Origin: Chitinophagaceae bacterium UBA2375
Lineage (GTDB): Bacteria > Bacteroidota > Bacteroidia > Chitinophagales > Chitinophagaceae
DNA: 64,000 bases
Direction: 5' to 3'
NCBI GenBank assembly: GCA_002343985.1
Contig: DDTB01000010.1
Location: 62,001-126,000 of the forward strand
Shown: in pieces, positions 15,294-25,162 of the stretch
How the letters are laid out: each line of letters starts with the position of its first letter
Numbering within the stretch: the first letter of the stretch is position 1
The notes under the pieces: model-generated
The model's input: only the letters and a program-made list of their open reading frames with translations
Told to the model about the DNA's origin: nothing
Database searches by the model: none
Translations under genes and position numbers: made by a program

Positions 15294-17084
15294 ATGAAGC
15301 ATATCCGTAATTTTTGCATCATCGCCCATATTGACCACGGAAAAAGTACCCTGGCAGATCGCCTGCTGGAATTCACCAAAACCATCAGTGAACGGGATAT
15401 GCAGAACCAGGTGCTGGATGATATGGACCTGGAAAGGGAAAAGGGTATCACCATTAAAAGCCATGCGATCCAGATTAATTACAGGCATAAAAATGAAGAT
15501 TATGTGCTGAACCTGATCGACACGCCGGGCCACGTGGATTTTAGTTATGAAGTGAGCCGTGCGCTGGCCGCCTGCGAGGGCGCTTTGTTACTGGTAGACG
15601 CCTCACAGGGTATCCAGGCACAAACCATCAGCAACCTTTACCTGGCCATCGACAATAACCTTGAGATCATCCCCGTCATCAATAAAATTGATATGGAAGG
15701 CGCGATGATCCCCGAAGTGACGGATCAAATCATCGACCTGATAGGCTGCAAGCAGGAAGACATCCTGCTGGCCAGTGGCAAGAGCGGTATCGGTATTGAA
15801 GAAATTTTAACCGCCATCATCGAACGCATACCTTCTCCAAAAGGGGATCCCGAAGCGCCTTTGCAGGCTTTGATCTTTGACAGCGTGTTTAACTCATTCC
15901 GCGGCATCATTGTGTATTTCCGGATATTCAATGGGGTGTTGCGTAAAAACGATAAGATCCGGTTCTTCAATACAGACCTGGAGTACACGGCAGATGAAGT
16001 GGGTGTGCTCAAACTAGGCCTTGACCCCCGCGGTGAAGTGCGAACTGGCGATGTGGGCTATGTAATCACGGGTATAAAAAATGCGCGTGAAGTGAAAGTG
16101 GGTGATACCATTACACATACTGCACAACCATGCATCGAAGCGATCAAAGGCTTTGAAGACGTGAAGCCAATGGTTTTCGCGGGTATATTCCCGGTGGAGA
16201 CAGACGCTTTTGAAGAACTGCGCGACTGCATGGATAAACTGCAGTTGAATGACGCCTCTTTAACGTTTGAACTGGAAACCTCACAAGCCCTTGGCTTTGG
16301 TTTCCGTTGCGGTTTCCTGGGCATGCTCCACATGGAGATCATACAGGAAAGGCTGGAACGTGAATTCAGGCAGACTGTGATCACCACCGTTCCCAACGTT
16401 AGCTTTATTGCTACAACCAGTAAGGGCGAAAAGATCATTGTGAACAACCCTGCCGAAATGCCCGACCCAACCAGGCTGGAGAAAATTGAAGAACCTTTTA
16501 TCCGGGCGCAGATCATCAGCAAGCCTGAATATATCGGCAATATCATGACCCTTTGCATTACAAAAAGGGGCATCCTCATCAACCAGGGTTACCTGACTGC
16601 AACCCGTGTGGAACTCACATTCGATATGCCATTGACGGAAATCGTATTCGATTTCTATGATAAGCTGAAGAGTATGACACGCGGTTATGCATCATTCGAT
16701 TACCATCCGATTGAGTACAGGGAAAGTGATATTGTTAAAATGGACATCCTCCTGAACGGCGACCGGGTTGATGCCCTGAGTGCCTTGATCCACCGCAGCC
16801 GCGCACAAGAGTTTGGCCGCAAGCTTTGCGAAAAACTGAAAGAATTATTGCCCAGACAGCAATTCCAGATCGCGATACAGGCAGCCATCGGCGCTAAAGT
16901 GGTGGCGCGCGAAAACATCAGCGCGATGCGTAAGGACGTAACCGCCAAATGTTATGGTGGCGATATCAGCCGTAAACGCAAACTCCTGGAAAAACAGAAA
17001 GAGGGTAAAAAACGCATGAAGCAGATTGGAAACGTGGAAGTGCCGCAGGAAGCTTTCCTGGCGGTATTGAAGCTGAATGATTAA
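15294..17084 (+). CDS. lepA: elongation factor 4 (LepA)
   Basis: A 596-residue ribosomal GTPase of the usual length. G1 is [10 protein letters not shown]3 is DTPGHVDF, G4 is NKID, and the protein starts [20 protein letters not shown]. The EF-G-like domains II and III/V follow, and the LepA-specific C-terminal domain ends with [36 protein letters not shown] sequence and the conserved [14 protein letters not shown]4 binds stalled or assembling ribosomes and favours back-translocation or initiation-complete assembly. It is a single-gene unit; its stop overlaps the convergent gene downstream by four bases. Confidence 0.98.
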   Translation: MKHIRNFCIIAHIDHGKSTLADRLLEFTKTISERDMQNQVLDDMDLEREKGITIKSHAIQINYRHKNEDYVLNLIDTPGHVDFSYEVSRALAACEGALLLVDASQGIQAQTISNLYLAIDNNLEIIPVINKIDMEGAMIPEVTDQIIDLIGCKQEDILLASGKSGIGIEEILTAIIERIPSPKGDPEAPLQALIFDSVFNSFRGIIVYFRIFNGVLRKNDKIRFFNTDLEYTADEVGVLKLGLDPRGEVRTGDVGYVITGIKNAREVKVGDTITHTAQPCIEAIKGFEDVKPMVFAGIFPVETDAFEELRDCMDKLQLNDASLTFELETSQALGFGFRCGFLGMLHMEIIQERLEREFRQTVITTVPNVSFIATTSKGEKIIVNNPAEMPDPTRLEKIEEPFIRAQIISKPEYIGNIMTLCITKRGILINQGYLTATRVELTFDMPLTEIVFDFYDKLKSMTRGYASFDYHPIEYRESDIVKMDILLNGDRVDALSALIHRSRAQEFGRKLCEKLKELLPRQQFQIAIQAAIGAKVVARENISAMRKDVTAKCYGGDISRKRKLLEKQKEGKKRMKQIGNVEVPQEAFLAVLKLND

Positions 17085-18019
17085 GGTTTTTCTTCCGTAA
17101 CCTTTAATTTGCTTTCGTCGATATTCCCTTTATCATCCCTGATGGGCTGGGGCACCGGCGCTTTGCCTTCGGGGGTAACTTCATTGAATATTTTACTGAC
17201 ATAGACCCACTTGCCATTGGCCCAGCGGAAACCTTCGTAATCGCCATCGCCCACCAGTGTGTACTTCTTGGCAGGTTCATTGGTTTCAGATACCAGGTGT
17301 TCCATGATGATCATTCCCAATTCATCATCATACGTTAGTCTTGGGCCCGCGTCTTTCTTGAATTCCATGATATAACGGGCAGGGGTAGACGCTTTCAGGC
17401 TGTTGTTGGGGAAACGGAATATCCTCGCGCCAAACCTTGGCTCTCCCTGCACAAATTCCAGCACTTCAATGATTTTTTTGTTGCTGCGCGAATCGTTTTC
17501 ATCGTACCCGAGCAGGGTATATATTTTCCGTTCACCTAAGCGGTGCATCAGGAGTTTGTAGTACACGGCGCCCATCCATTTCTGGTGGTTCAGGATACTG
17601 TCTTCCATATTATCCACGACATCCGATTTATCGATGAGCGGAAACAATTTCAAAGAACCATCGGGTGTGTTGACCTGGATAGCGCCATGTTGCCGCACCA
17701 GGTCTTCATTGATGGGGACCTGCCAGGTAAAAACCCGGAAGCTGCTGTCGGGCGCGTATAATTTGGAAATAGTGAACAGGGAATCGAAAGGGTAATAAAA
17801 TGAGTATGGCATGCGTAGGGCCCTCACCAGGGTACGGGTCAGGATACTGTCAACCTGCAACCTTTCAGCCGGGTTCGGGCTGACGAGCATTTTAGGCGCT
17901 TCGAGTTTCAGCGAATCTTCTTTCTTTAATAGTTCTCTCCTGGTTTCAGGGCTTAATTTTTGCGCGGATACCGGCATGAGCCACAAAAAAGCCAGGCAAC
18001 AAACGATACAGGATTTCAT
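17081..18019 (-). CDS. conserved exported protein of unknown function
   Basis: A 312-residue protein with a signal peptide ([20 protein letters not shown]). It has no membrane segments after that. The mature part has mixed alpha/beta composition with motifs [41 protein letters not shown] and [21 protein letters not shown] recall no named domain; its style resembles uncharacterised periplasmic proteins of Bacteroidota. It is the last gene of the long minus-strand directon, 64 bases after gmhB, and its stop overlaps that of lepA by four bases, so both genes end inside each other without room for a separate terminator. Confidence 0.6.
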   Translation of the reverse strand: MKSCIVCCLAFLWLMPVSAQKLSPETRRELLKKEDSLKLEAPKMLVSPNPAERLQVDSILTRTLVRALRMPYSFYYPFDSLFTISKLYAPDSSFRVFTWQVPINEDLVRQHGAIQVNTPDGSLKLFPLIDKSDVVDNMEDSILNHQKWMGAVYYKLLMHRLGERKIYTLLGYDENDSRSNKKIIEVLEFVQGEPRFGARIFRFPNNSLKASTPARYIMEFKKDAGPRLTYDDELGMIIMEHLVSETNEPAKKYTLVGDGDYEGFRWANGKWVYVSKIFNEVTPEGKAPVPQPIRDDKGNIDESKLKVTEEKP

Positions 18020-18083
18020 GGGTTAAATATAGCGAATCGGCATATTCTATCGTGCAAGGGAATACTACATGCCGTTAATTTAA

Positions 18084-18668
18084 CTAAAGATTAGCCGCTT
18101 CAAGGGCTTGGGCAAAGGACAGGAGGCTGGGGTAGACAGCATCAATCAAAGGGTCGTCAAAGCTGACTTCCGGCCTGGTGGTAGGTAAGAAAACCGTGTA
18201 CACACCAAGGTTACGTCCAAACTGCATATCACTGAGGGTGTTGCCCACCATGATGGCATGTTCCGGCCTGATATCAGGGTATTGCTTAATGGCTGCAAGA
18301 CCCATACCCGGGTTGGGTTTGCGGTATGGGCTATCGTCTCCCAAATCGGCACAATAATACACGCTGTCGATGCGTCCGCCCGCTTGCAGGATTTCTTTTT
18401 CCATATTCGCGTGGATCGTATGCAAGTCTTCCAGTTTGGTCAATCCTTTGCCTACGCCCTTTTGATTGGTGACCACCACAATTCGGTTAAATATTCGGTT
18501 GAATACCGGCATGGCTTCCAACACGCCATCCATAAACCTGAATTCATCCCATGTATGCACATAATCTTTATGCTTTTCATGGTTGATCACACCATCCCGG
18601 TCGAGGAATAATGACCAGCGCTGATCAATATCTTGAATGGGCAGGATGCGCTTACTGTGCTGTTGCAT
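18084..18668 (-). CDS. gmhB: D-glycero-D-manno-heptose 1,7-bisphosphate phosphatase-like HAD hydrolase
   Basis: A 194-residue HAD-IIIA phosphatase. Motif I is LFLDRDGVINHEK (nucleophile and general acid Asp), motif II is VVVTNQKGVGKG, and motif III/IV is YRKPNPGMGLAA and MVGNTLSDMQFGRN. A zinc-binding cysteine loop typical of E. coli GmhB is reduced to one cysteine (YYCADLG). In this pathway it removes one phosphate of heptose 1,7-bisphosphate to give heptose 1-phosphate. It lies 11 bases after hddC in a four-gene heptose unit, which is the main support for the specific assignment. Histidinol phosphatase is the alternative, but no histidine genes are near. Confidence 0.82.
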   Translation of the reverse strand: MQQHSKRILPIQDIDQRWSLFLDRDGVINHEKHKDYVHTWDEFRFMDGVLEAMPVFNRIFNRIVVVTNQKGVGKGLTKLEDLHTIHANMEKEILQAGGRIDSVYYCADLGDDSPYRKPNPGMGLAAIKQYPDIRPEHAIMVGNTLSDMQFGRNLGVYTVFLPTTRPEVSFDDPLIDAVYPSLLSFAQALEAANL

Positions 18669-18679
18669 GAATGGATATG

Positions 18680-19375
18680 TTAACTGAAGTCTTTATTCGC
18701 CTTCGCAAAATCTTCGGGTATCCCGATATCAATAAAATAAGTATCCTGGACCATACCCATCATGCGTTGCGAAGGATAGTATGCTTCAAGATAATCTTTT
18801 TCAAATGAAAATTTACCTGTCAATCCAGTAGTTTGCAGGGAAGCGATATGCAGCGCATACACGCCACCGTTAATCAATCCCTGCTCATAGAATTGTTTTT
18901 CCCTGAATGAAAGGATATGATGGTCCTTATCAATTTCCACAACGCCATAGCGGTCAAAGGATGTCATGGGTTTTAATGCGAGTGTACAGTCTGCCCGGTG
19001 TGATACATGAAAACGGGAAAAAGATTCCAGGTCAATCGCGAATAAGGTATCGCCGTTCACGATCAGGATATCATCGCCATTTGCCTGCATGGCGGAGAGC
19101 AGGATGGCGCCGCCAGTACCCATGGGGCATTCCTCCAAAACTACGGTATAGGAAAGGTTTGGGTAATGCTCTTTGAGAAAACTTTCAATGACATCGTGCA
19201 TATACCCAAGGGAAAAAATAAAATGTTCAATGCCTTGTCCCGACAAATAATCAACCACATGCTGAAGAAATGGTTTGCCTGCCACAGGCGCCATGCATTT
19301 GGGTAAATCGGGTACGGCTGACCGTAAGCGTGTGCCCAAACCACCTGCCAGTACAATACATTCTTTAATCATCAT
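18680..19375 (-). CDS. hddC: D-glycero-alpha-D-manno-heptose 1-phosphate guanylyltransferase
   Basis: A 231-residue sugar-phosphate nucleotidyltransferase. It opens MMIKECIVLAGGLGTRLRSA with the GGxGTRL nucleotide loop, followed by LPKCMAPVAGKPFLQ (catalytic lysine region), NGDTLF for the metal aspartate, and GGVYAL. By family and context it joins GTP with heptose 1-phosphate to form the GDP-activated sugar used for capsule, S-layer or O-antigen. The start may be the second methionine. It is 8 bases after gmhA and 11 bases before gmhB. Confidence 0.83.
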   Translation of the reverse strand: MMIKECIVLAGGLGTRLRSAVPDLPKCMAPVAGKPFLQHVVDYLSGQGIEHFIFSLGYMHDVIESFLKEHYPNLSYTVVLEECPMGTGGAILLSAMQANGDDILIVNGDTLFAIDLESFSRFHVSHRADCTLALKPMTSFDRYGVVEIDKDHHILSFREKQFYEQGLINGGVYALHIASLQTTGLTGKFSFEKDYLEAYYPSQRMMGMVQDTYFIDIGIPEDFAKANKDFS

Positions 19376-19383
19376 GGAAGCAG

Positions 19384-19974
19384 TTATGATTTTGGCGGGA
19401 TGTTAAAGTAAGATTCTTCCACCATTTGGCAAATGATATGCCCGATCATGATATGGCTTTCCTGTATCCTTGGTGTATCAGTTGATGGCACATTGATCAG
19501 GAAATCGGATAAGTCTTTCATTTTGCCGCCTGTCGCGCCCGTAAATCCTACGGTCACCATGCCCAGTTTTTTGGCGGATTCAAAAGCTTTTAATATGTTC
19601 CCGCTATTGCCTGACGTACTCAATCCAACCACCACATCACCGGGCCTTCCGATGCCGTCAATCATCCTCGAATACACAACATCGTAACTGTAATCGTTGG
19701 CAACAGCCGTAATGTATGAAGTATTCACATGCAGCGCTTCTGCTGGCAACGCCTTGCGGTCTGTATAAAAACGGCCGCTGAATTCGGCCGCCAGGTGCTG
19801 TGCGTCGGCAGCGCTTCCCCCGTTACCGCAGAAGAGTACTTTGTTGCCATTGCGAAAAGCCTGCGTGATGGTTTCAGCGCAACGGGCAATGATATCGTGC
19901 ATGCCCGGGTTTTGCAGCAACTGCTGTTTTACGTCGATTGAAGCCTGGATGATATGTTTGATTTGTTCGGTCAT
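19384..19974 (-). CDS. gmhA: D-sedoheptulose 7-phosphate isomerase
   Basis: A 196-residue SIS-domain protein. The phosphosugar loop KVLFCGNGGSAADAQHLAAEF is the GmhA signature, followed by SGRFYTDRKALPAEALH, VVGLSTSGNSGNILKAFESA and the C-terminal SHIMIGHIICQMVEE helix with its zinc-binding His residues. It isomerises sedoheptulose 7-phosphate to D-glycero-D-manno-heptose 7-phosphate as a cytoplasmic tetramer. Placement between hddA and hddC supports the GDP-heptose branch rather than the ADP branch. Confidence 0.93.
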   Translation of the reverse strand: MTEQIKHIIQASIDVKQQLLQNPGMHDIIARCAETITQAFRNGNKVLFCGNGGSAADAQHLAAEFSGRFYTDRKALPAEALHVNTSYITAVANDYSYDVVYSRMIDGIGRPGDVVVGLSTSGNSGNILKAFESAKKLGMVTVGFTGATGGKMKDLSDFLINVPSTDTPRIQESHIMIGHIICQMVEESYFNIPPKS

Positions 19975-20025
19975 TGTTTGATTTTTTGTGGTACAAATGT
20001 ATGATAAGTGATGTGCAGATGGATA

Positions 20026-21048
20026 CTAAACCGTCCAGCTTGTTAAGCCATATTTGGTGAAACTGTATTGCTTCACGTCTCCGCCATAAGATCTGAGTAT
20101 TTCCTTTACGGCATAATTGCTGTTGCCCGGACAATAGAAAATCATAAAACCGCCGCCGCCGGCCCCGCTGATTTTTCCGCCTGTTGCTCCCGCTTTTTTG
20201 GCGGCATCATATAATTCTTCAATTTGCGAATTGCTGATATTGGCAGCCATTTGCCTTTTTTGCTGGAAGCCGAAATCAAGGATTTCCCCGATTTCATGCA
20301 GCTTGCCTTTTAATAAGGCTTCTTTCATCATCCGGGCCTGTTCTTTCAACTGGTGCATGGCCTCGATGCTTTTTTCATTTTGGTTCTTTACATTCTTTAC
20401 CTGCTCCTTAATGATGGTCGCGCTTTCCCTCGATGTAGCGGTGAAATACAATACCAGGTTATTCTCCAACTCATGCATGTATTGCGGGCGTATGCGGAGG
20501 GGGTTGACGATCACTTTATCATCTTTGTAAAACTCCATATAATTTACGCCGCCGAATGTGGCCGCGTACTGGTCTTGCCGTCCGCCCGCCAGTCCCAGTT
20601 CATTGCGTTCAATTTCATAGGCCATATGCGCGATGTCGTAATCGCCCAATGGCAGTTTGTGCAATTCCACAAAAGCGCCCAGGATGGCAACCACCAATGT
20701 GGATGAAGTACCAAGCCCGGAGCCGGCCGGCGCATCTACGTAGGTAGATAAACGGATGCCTTTCAACTGCGGTGAGAACTCGCGCTGGATGCGGTTATAC
20801 ACACCTTTCAGGAGGTCAAGCGTTCCGGTGATCGGCAGTTCGGGGAGCAGGGGATGTGTTTCAGACTCTTTCCTGTCTAAGGCTTCTACTATAATCTTTG
20901 GCTCGTCCAGGCATTCGATGCTGGCATAAGCGGAGAGTGAGATGGTCGCGTTGAGGATAGCGCCTCCGTAGAGGTCGCAATAAGGGCTTACATCCGTTCC
21001 ACCGCCGGCGAGGCCGATGCGGAGGGGGGCTTTACTTCTAAAAATCAT
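20026..21048 (-). CDS. hddA: D-glycero-alpha-D-manno-heptose 7-phosphate kinase
   Basis: A 340-residue GHMP kinase. It starts MIFRSKAPLRIGLAGGGTDV, typical of HddA. The ATP loop is DAPAGSGLGTSSTLVVAI, and motif 3 is KISGAGGGGFMIFYCPG. It phosphorylates heptose 7-phosphate at O1 to the alpha-1,7-bisphosphate. It is the first of four heptose genes (hddA, gmhA, hddC, gmhB in transcription order), with 51 bases to gmhA. The upstream gap to the methyltransferase is 54 bases, so it could have its own promoter or belong to the longer directon. Confidence 0.9.
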   Translation of the reverse strand: MIFRSKAPLRIGLAGGGTDVSPYCDLYGGAILNATISLSAYASIECLDEPKIIVEALDRKESETHPLLPELPITGTLDLLKGVYNRIQREFSPQLKGIRLSTYVDAPAGSGLGTSSTLVVAILGAFVELHKLPLGDYDIAHMAYEIERNELGLAGGRQDQYAATFGGVNYMEFYKDDKVIVNPLRIRPQYMHELENNLVLYFTATSRESATIIKEQVKNVKNQNEKSIEAMHQLKEQARMMKEALLKGKLHEIGEILDFGFQQKRQMAANISNSQIEELYDAAKKAGATGGKISGAGGGGFMIFYCPGNSNYAVKEILRSYGGDVKQYSFTKYGLTSWTV

Positions 21049-21102
21049 ATTTGCTGATTACGCGTTTATGGCTGGTTTAAAAAGTCAAATAACGGTTTTG
21101 TA

Positions 21103-21924
21103 CTATGGATTATTGTTATGGTACTCAGGCTTTATGGCCTCAATGGCAAATACCATCGGGATTTTATCAGATAAATGATTGATCCGGTATTTCCCCGGCT
21201 CCGCTTCCACACAATGATTGAAACAATAGTAGGGTGAATAATCGTATTCATGGAATTGCATCAACCTCAATCCAGTGCCAAGCAGGCTGTTGATCACTTC
21301 GGCCAAGCCATGGTTCCAGGTCATACTGGTCAACTGAACATGGGCATCCTTGTTCGCATAGGAGCCCTGTTCCGTTTCAATGATCGGCGAAGATTGAAAA
21401 TATTTATATGCAACGGTTTGAAAATCGTTGTCAAACATCCAAACCACCGGGTGAAACTCTGCCATAATAAAACGACCGCCCGGTTTAAGGTAACGGTGAA
21501 CAATAGACGCCCATTTACCGATATCCGGCAACCACCCGATGGTACCATAACTGGTGAATACCATATCAAATTCCTCATTCAGCAGTTCGGGCAATGCAAA
21601 TAAATCGGAACAGATAAACCTTGCCTGCAAAGAAGTTTGTTTGGACAGGCTCTCAGCCAGTGCGATGGCTGTATCCGATAAATCCACGCCGGTTACCATC
21701 GCGCCCATTCGGGTAAGGGAAAGGCTGTCTTGCCCGAAATGGCATTGCAGGTGTAACATCTTTTTTCCACTAACATCACCCAACAGGGATAATTCAATAT
21801 CATTCAATGAATTTTTTCCCTGGAGAAAAGCAGGCATATCATAGAATGCGGAATCCACATGCAGGGCCGCGCGTTGATTCCAGGCATCTCGGTTGATCTC
21901 GATATATGATTGCGGATCAGGCAT
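21103..21924 (-). CDS. class I SAM-dependent methyltransferase
   Basis: A 273-residue cytoplasmic methyltransferase. Motif I is MLHLQCHFGQDSLSLTRMGA with GVDLSDTAIALAE after it, motif II includes FDMVFTSYGTIGWLPD, and motif III is RYLKPGGRFIMAEFHPV. The C-terminal half carries many aromatic residues (FHEYDYSPYYCFNH) for a small-molecule substrate. The substrate is unknown. The usual GxGxG loop is QCHFGQD, as in a subgroup of small-molecule methyltransferases. The gene is in the minus-strand directon, next to hddA; a role in polysaccharide modification is possible but not shown. Confidence 0.85.
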   Translation of the reverse strand: MPDPQSYIEINRDAWNQRAALHVDSAFYDMPAFLQGKNSLNDIELSLLGDVSGKKMLHLQCHFGQDSLSLTRMGAMVTGVDLSDTAIALAESLSKQTSLQARFICSDLFALPELLNEEFDMVFTSYGTIGWLPDIGKWASIVHRYLKPGGRFIMAEFHPVVWMFDNDFQTVAYKYFQSSPIIETEQGSYANKDAHVQLTSMTWNHGLAEVINSLLGTGLRLMQFHEYDYSPYYCFNHCVEAEPGKYRINHLSDKIPMVFAIEAIKPEYHNNNP

Positions 21925-21989
21925 TTTTTAATTGATTCATTCCCGGCAAAATTAACTCTTCATATCAGGTATTTGAAAAATCTTTTATA

Positions 21990-22826
21990 TCAATACCTGA
22001 ACATAAGGGCGCCGGCTTTGAGTTGTATATCGAAGTCACGGGAATAAATAAGCTCTCCGTCTACCTGGGCGTACACAGGTTTGTGGGCACGGATGAATAC
22101 CTTATTGACGAGGTTATGGCTGATGAAAGGGAGGTCAAGGTGTAAACCTTTTTCGATCACGGGAAGGTATCGAAGCCGCTTCCAAACAGGGAGTGCCTGG
22201 CATCGAACCAGGTTCAGCGATGCGTCACGAAGCTCTGATGCGGGTGATATCATAAACCCGCCTCCGGTCCGCCTGGCATTGGCTGCATGCAAGAGCAGGT
22301 ACTTGCCTGTTTCCAGCCTCCCGTTGCATTCCAGTTCATATTCCATTTCGCGGTAACGGAAAATTTGTTTGAATACAATCCATAAATATCCCAGGTGGCC
22401 GCCCAGTTTTCGGATGGTTTGCATCGACCTCAAAACTTCGCCGTCGAATCCAAGTCCGACGGCATTCAGGAAACGCCTGCCATTGCATAAACCCATATCT
22501 ACGGGGTGTGCATGCTGGTGCAGCACCCACTCCACAATTTCCTGGTTTGTGCGGTTTCCATACAAAGCCCATGCGAAATCATTGCCAGTTCCGGCCTTGA
22601 GCATCACCAGCGGAATCTGTATGTCTGCATAGCGGTTGATGAAAAAATTCAGGGTACCATCGCCCCCAATGATCCATGCTTCTGTGCAATGTTCGAGGCT
22701 TTCGGGCCATTCGGCCGCATATACAGCAAATGGTATATGCCGCTGGGTTAATATTTTTTCGGCCATGGCCGCTACAGCCATAGGTTTTCCCTTGCCCGCC
22801 GATGGATTGATAAATAGCGATAACAT
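21990..22826 (-). CDS. diacylglycerol kinase family lipid kinase
   Basis: A 278-residue protein with the DAGK catalytic pattern: FINPSAGKGK at the N-terminus, WIIGGDGTLNFFINR (GGDGT ATP motif at about residues 54-58), and MLKAGTGNDFAWALYG. The C-terminal domain has LGFDGEVLRSMQ and ends KPVYAQVDGELIYSRDFDIQ, typical of the YegS/DgkB family. It phosphorylates diacylglycerol or a related lipid at the inner membrane. It is a separate gene within the directon, 66 bases upstream of the methyltransferase. Confidence 0.87.
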   Translation of the reverse strand: MLSLFINPSAGKGKPMAVAAMAEKILTQRHIPFAVYAAEWPESLEHCTEAWIIGGDGTLNFFINRYADIQIPLVMLKAGTGNDFAWALYGNRTNQEIVEWVLHQHAHPVDMGLCNGRRFLNAVGLGFDGEVLRSMQTIRKLGGHLGYLWIVFKQIFRYREMEYELECNGRLETGKYLLLHAANARRTGGGFMISPASELRDASLNLVRCQALPVWKRLRYLPVIEKGLHLDLPFISHNLVNKVFIRAHKPVYAQVDGELIYSRDFDIQLKAGALMFRY

Positions 22827-22876
22827 AGATGCTTACTTTCAGTAAGGTAAGATTTTCATCGCAGATCCAAACCGGA

Positions 22877-24016
22877 TCAGGGGGTACTGTTTTGGCCCAA
22901 TTTTGCCCTCATGATGGGTTTTTCCAGTTTTTCCAAAAGCAGGAGGTAAGGGTCGTGCAGGTGGTGAATAAATGCATTATTGTTATCAGAGGGATATTTA
23001 GCGTTATAAGGCTCATCGGGCATCAGCACTATGGTAGCGCCCGCGCGTACATAATTGGTGGAATGTACATACTCCGGTTCTTTGAAGCCTTTAAGGTTCT
23101 TTTTGACGAAGCCGGCAGCTTTTTTGCCCAGGTATTTTTTAAACCTGCGCTTTGACCTGATTGTTGGGTTGTTCAGCCGGTCGTACACATATTTGACCAC
23201 CAGTCGTGTGATCAGTTTTTGCTTTTTCAATGCCGTATCCATCCCGGCAAAGGGGTTGGGTTGATTGAAATCGGATACGGTTTGTACGGAGAAAGGGGTT
23301 TCCGGCACCCAATCGGCCGCGTTTACCACATTGTATGCCCAACCTTCAGGGATATTTGCTTCATAGTCGTACGCGAAAAACAGGTTGCCCGGTTTAGGCG
23401 CCGCGCTGCAATAGGTTTTGAACCGGATATCTGCGGGGATGTCACCCTGTTGCTGCGCATAGCGCAATTGCGCGGTAAGCAGGTAAGATATGGCGCCGCC
23501 CTGGCTGTGGCCGATGATGAGAAAATCGTGTATGCCTTGCCGGTAGCGTTCCCTGATACGGGGCAGTATATCCTGGTACAGGTAGCCAGTCGCGATGGTC
23601 CAACCCACATGCACGGCAGCCCTGGGGTGCTCTGCGAACTTGTATGTGAAATTGCTGGAGTCGTTTAATGTGATGCTGCCTTTACCTGGAATCATGGCTG
23701 CGTAAAAATTGGCAAGCCAGCTCACGGCATTGCGCGTAGTCCCCCTGATGCTGATGGCGTCAACCTTGCCATCGCGTTCCCAATGGTCCCAAAGGTTGTC
23801 GAGCCCCATGACAGGGGAGCGGTAGATCATCTTAAATAGTTTTGGCTTCTCAAACTTTTTTGCATAGGCCGATGTATCGGAGTCGGAGCCGGTCAGAACA
23901 TTTAACAGCATGAGTTCCCGGTATTCTCTCGCATCAAAACCCGGTTGTATGGCTTGTGAGAGGATATGGTTTGTGAAGCAAAAAAGCCCGAGGAACAGGA
24001 ACAATTTTTTATTCAT
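22877..24016 (-). CDS. exported lipase family protein (lipase class 3 type)
   Basis: About 379 residues with a signal peptide (MNKKLFLFLGLFCFTNHILS then Q). The alpha/beta-hydrolase nucleophile elbow is FLIIGHSQGGAISYLLTAQL (GxSxG with Ser as nucleophile), preceded by AVHVGWTIATGYLYQDIL and followed by KTYCSAAPKPGN and a VNAADWVPETPF Asp region, as in class 3 triacylglycerol lipases. Secreted or periplasmic esterase/lipase activity is likely; the substrate is unknown. The methionine at 24016 is preferred over 24022, as MNKK is a normal signal start. The C-terminal 110 residues are basic (KRRFKKYLGKKAAGFVKKNL). Confidence 0.8.
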   Translation of the reverse strand: MNKKLFLFLGLFCFTNHILSQAIQPGFDAREYRELMLLNVLTGSDSDTSAYAKKFEKPKLFKMIYRSPVMGLDNLWDHWERDGKVDAISIRGTTRNAVSWLANFYAAMIPGKGSITLNDSSNFTYKFAEHPRAAVHVGWTIATGYLYQDILPRIRERYRQGIHDFLIIGHSQGGAISYLLTAQLRYAQQQGDIPADIRFKTYCSAAPKPGNLFFAYDYEANIPEGWAYNVVNAADWVPETPFSVQTVSDFNQPNPFAGMDTALKKQKLITRLVVKYVYDRLNNPTIRSKRRFKKYLGKKAAGFVKKNLKGFKEPEYVHSTNYVRAGATIVLMPDEPYNAKYPSDNNNAFIHHLHDPYLLLLEKLEKPIMRAKLGQNSTP

Positions 24017-24083
24017 ATACATTCCGGATGTATTTTTCAGAAAGCAACAAAATAATAAGATTTAGGTTTATGTGCGCATCTTA

Positions 24084-24722
24084 TTATTCTGTATCCGGCC
24101 AATTGAGTTTGAGGGTCTTCCACATCATGTCAATAATCTTTTGGCCCTGCGGAGATTGGTCATTGCTTACCTGGATGGTGGCCACAACAATGCCCTTATC
24201 TTTTTGACCGATGGATGCCACTTCATATTGATTTTGTTCATCCTGGTATGTGAGGAGGGATTTATCTACCGTCAGGTTTTCACCGGAAGCCAGCGTCCTG
24301 CTATAAGTTGACCTTTGTTCTTTATACCCGTAGTTGATGCTTTCCTTGGTAAATTCCCTGATCAGGAGGTCATTTATTGAGGTTGGGTTGAAATTATCGT
24401 ATTCCTGGATAAAGAAACCATTTCCGTCTGCGGTGATGATGGATACCTGCGTGATACCTGCATCCAGACGGGTGGTTGACACTTTAAATCCTTTCGGGTA
24501 CGAAAAACTAAAAATCTTGCTTGTGAAAACCAGTGTATCCTTCATCGCGAGGCTGAAGGTTACAGGTTTGCCATTGAGTTGTATGGTATAAGGCTTGTCG
24601 AGCGCAATGTGATAGCTGCTGTCCTTTATTTTTAAAATATAATCTTCCTGGGCAAACGCGTATCCGCCATAGAACATAATGAAAATGGCAGTGAGCAGAA
24701 AGTTTTTGCTGTATTTGTGCAT
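24084..24722 (-). CDS. exported protein of unknown function
   Basis: A 212-residue protein with a signal peptide (MHKYSKNFLLTAIFIMFYGG then YAFAQ). The mature part is beta-rich: YTIQLNGKPVTFSLAMKDTL, then IFSFSYPKGFKVS, a repeated FFIQEYDNF-type segment and a C-terminal helix ending MMWKTLKLNWP. The SYPKGFKVS start with a final IxxMWxTLK helix resembles the PsbP/MOG1-like folds found in many periplasmic proteins. That is only a shape-based guess. No partner is evident. Confidence 0.55.
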   Translation of the reverse strand: MHKYSKNFLLTAIFIMFYGGYAFAQEDYILKIKDSSYHIALDKPYTIQLNGKPVTFSLAMKDTLVFTSKIFSFSYPKGFKVSTTRLDAGITQVSIITADGNGFFIQEYDNFNPTSINDLLIREFTKESINYGYKEQRSTYSRTLASGENLTVDKSLLTYQDEQNQYEVASIGQKDKGIVVATIQVSNDQSPQGQKIIDMMWKTLKLNWPDTE

Positions 24723-24760
24723 AATAAAAATGATAATTGAAGTAAATATAGGTTAGTTAA

Positions 24761-25150
24761 TCAGGATGATTTGAGCCGGTACAAGAGGTAAGGCCCAATG
24801 CATAGAAAAACGGGAATCAATATCCACAACCGACCTTCAAATATTTGATAATCTTCCAGTAATTCGCTCCATGGTTTCCCACGCCATCTACCAAACCCGA
24901 ATTCAAAAGCAAGGGTCATGAGCATCCATGTAAATCCTGTTAACAGCGCTTCTTTACCGGACCGGAAAGGGTATTTCTGAATCAGCGCATTCATGTACAA
25001 TGCAAAAAGCAATAATAACGAAAATGTAGAAACCTGCTGTGCCCTGAGCGCACCTAACGGTTTCTTATACACGAAATCCCTGATGCTGCCGTTGATGATT
25101 GCGATGACGAGCATTGGGAACCAGGCCAATAGATAGATTTTCCATTGCAT
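24761..25150 (-). CDS. four-helix membrane protein of unknown function
   Basis: About 129 residues with four predicted membrane helices (YLLAWFPMLVIAIINGSIRD; FSLLLLFALYMNALI; ALLTGFTWMLMTLAFEFGFG; WILIPVFLCIGPYLLY). NGxxRD in the first helix and a FEFGFGRWRGKPWSELLEDY segment are conserved-looking. No named family comes to mind with certainty. The start MQWKIY at 25150 is chosen because an upstream MTV start would leave only 3 bases to the VOC gene; both are possible. Probably cotranscribed with the VOC gene. Confidence 0.6.
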   Translation of the reverse strand: MQWKIYLLAWFPMLVIAIINGSIRDFVYKKPLGALRAQQVSTFSLLLLFALYMNALIQKYPFRSGKEALLTGFTWMLMTLAFEFGFGRWRGKPWSELLEDYQIFEGRLWILIPVFLCIGPYLLYRLKSS

Positions 25151-25162
25151 AACCGTCAATGT

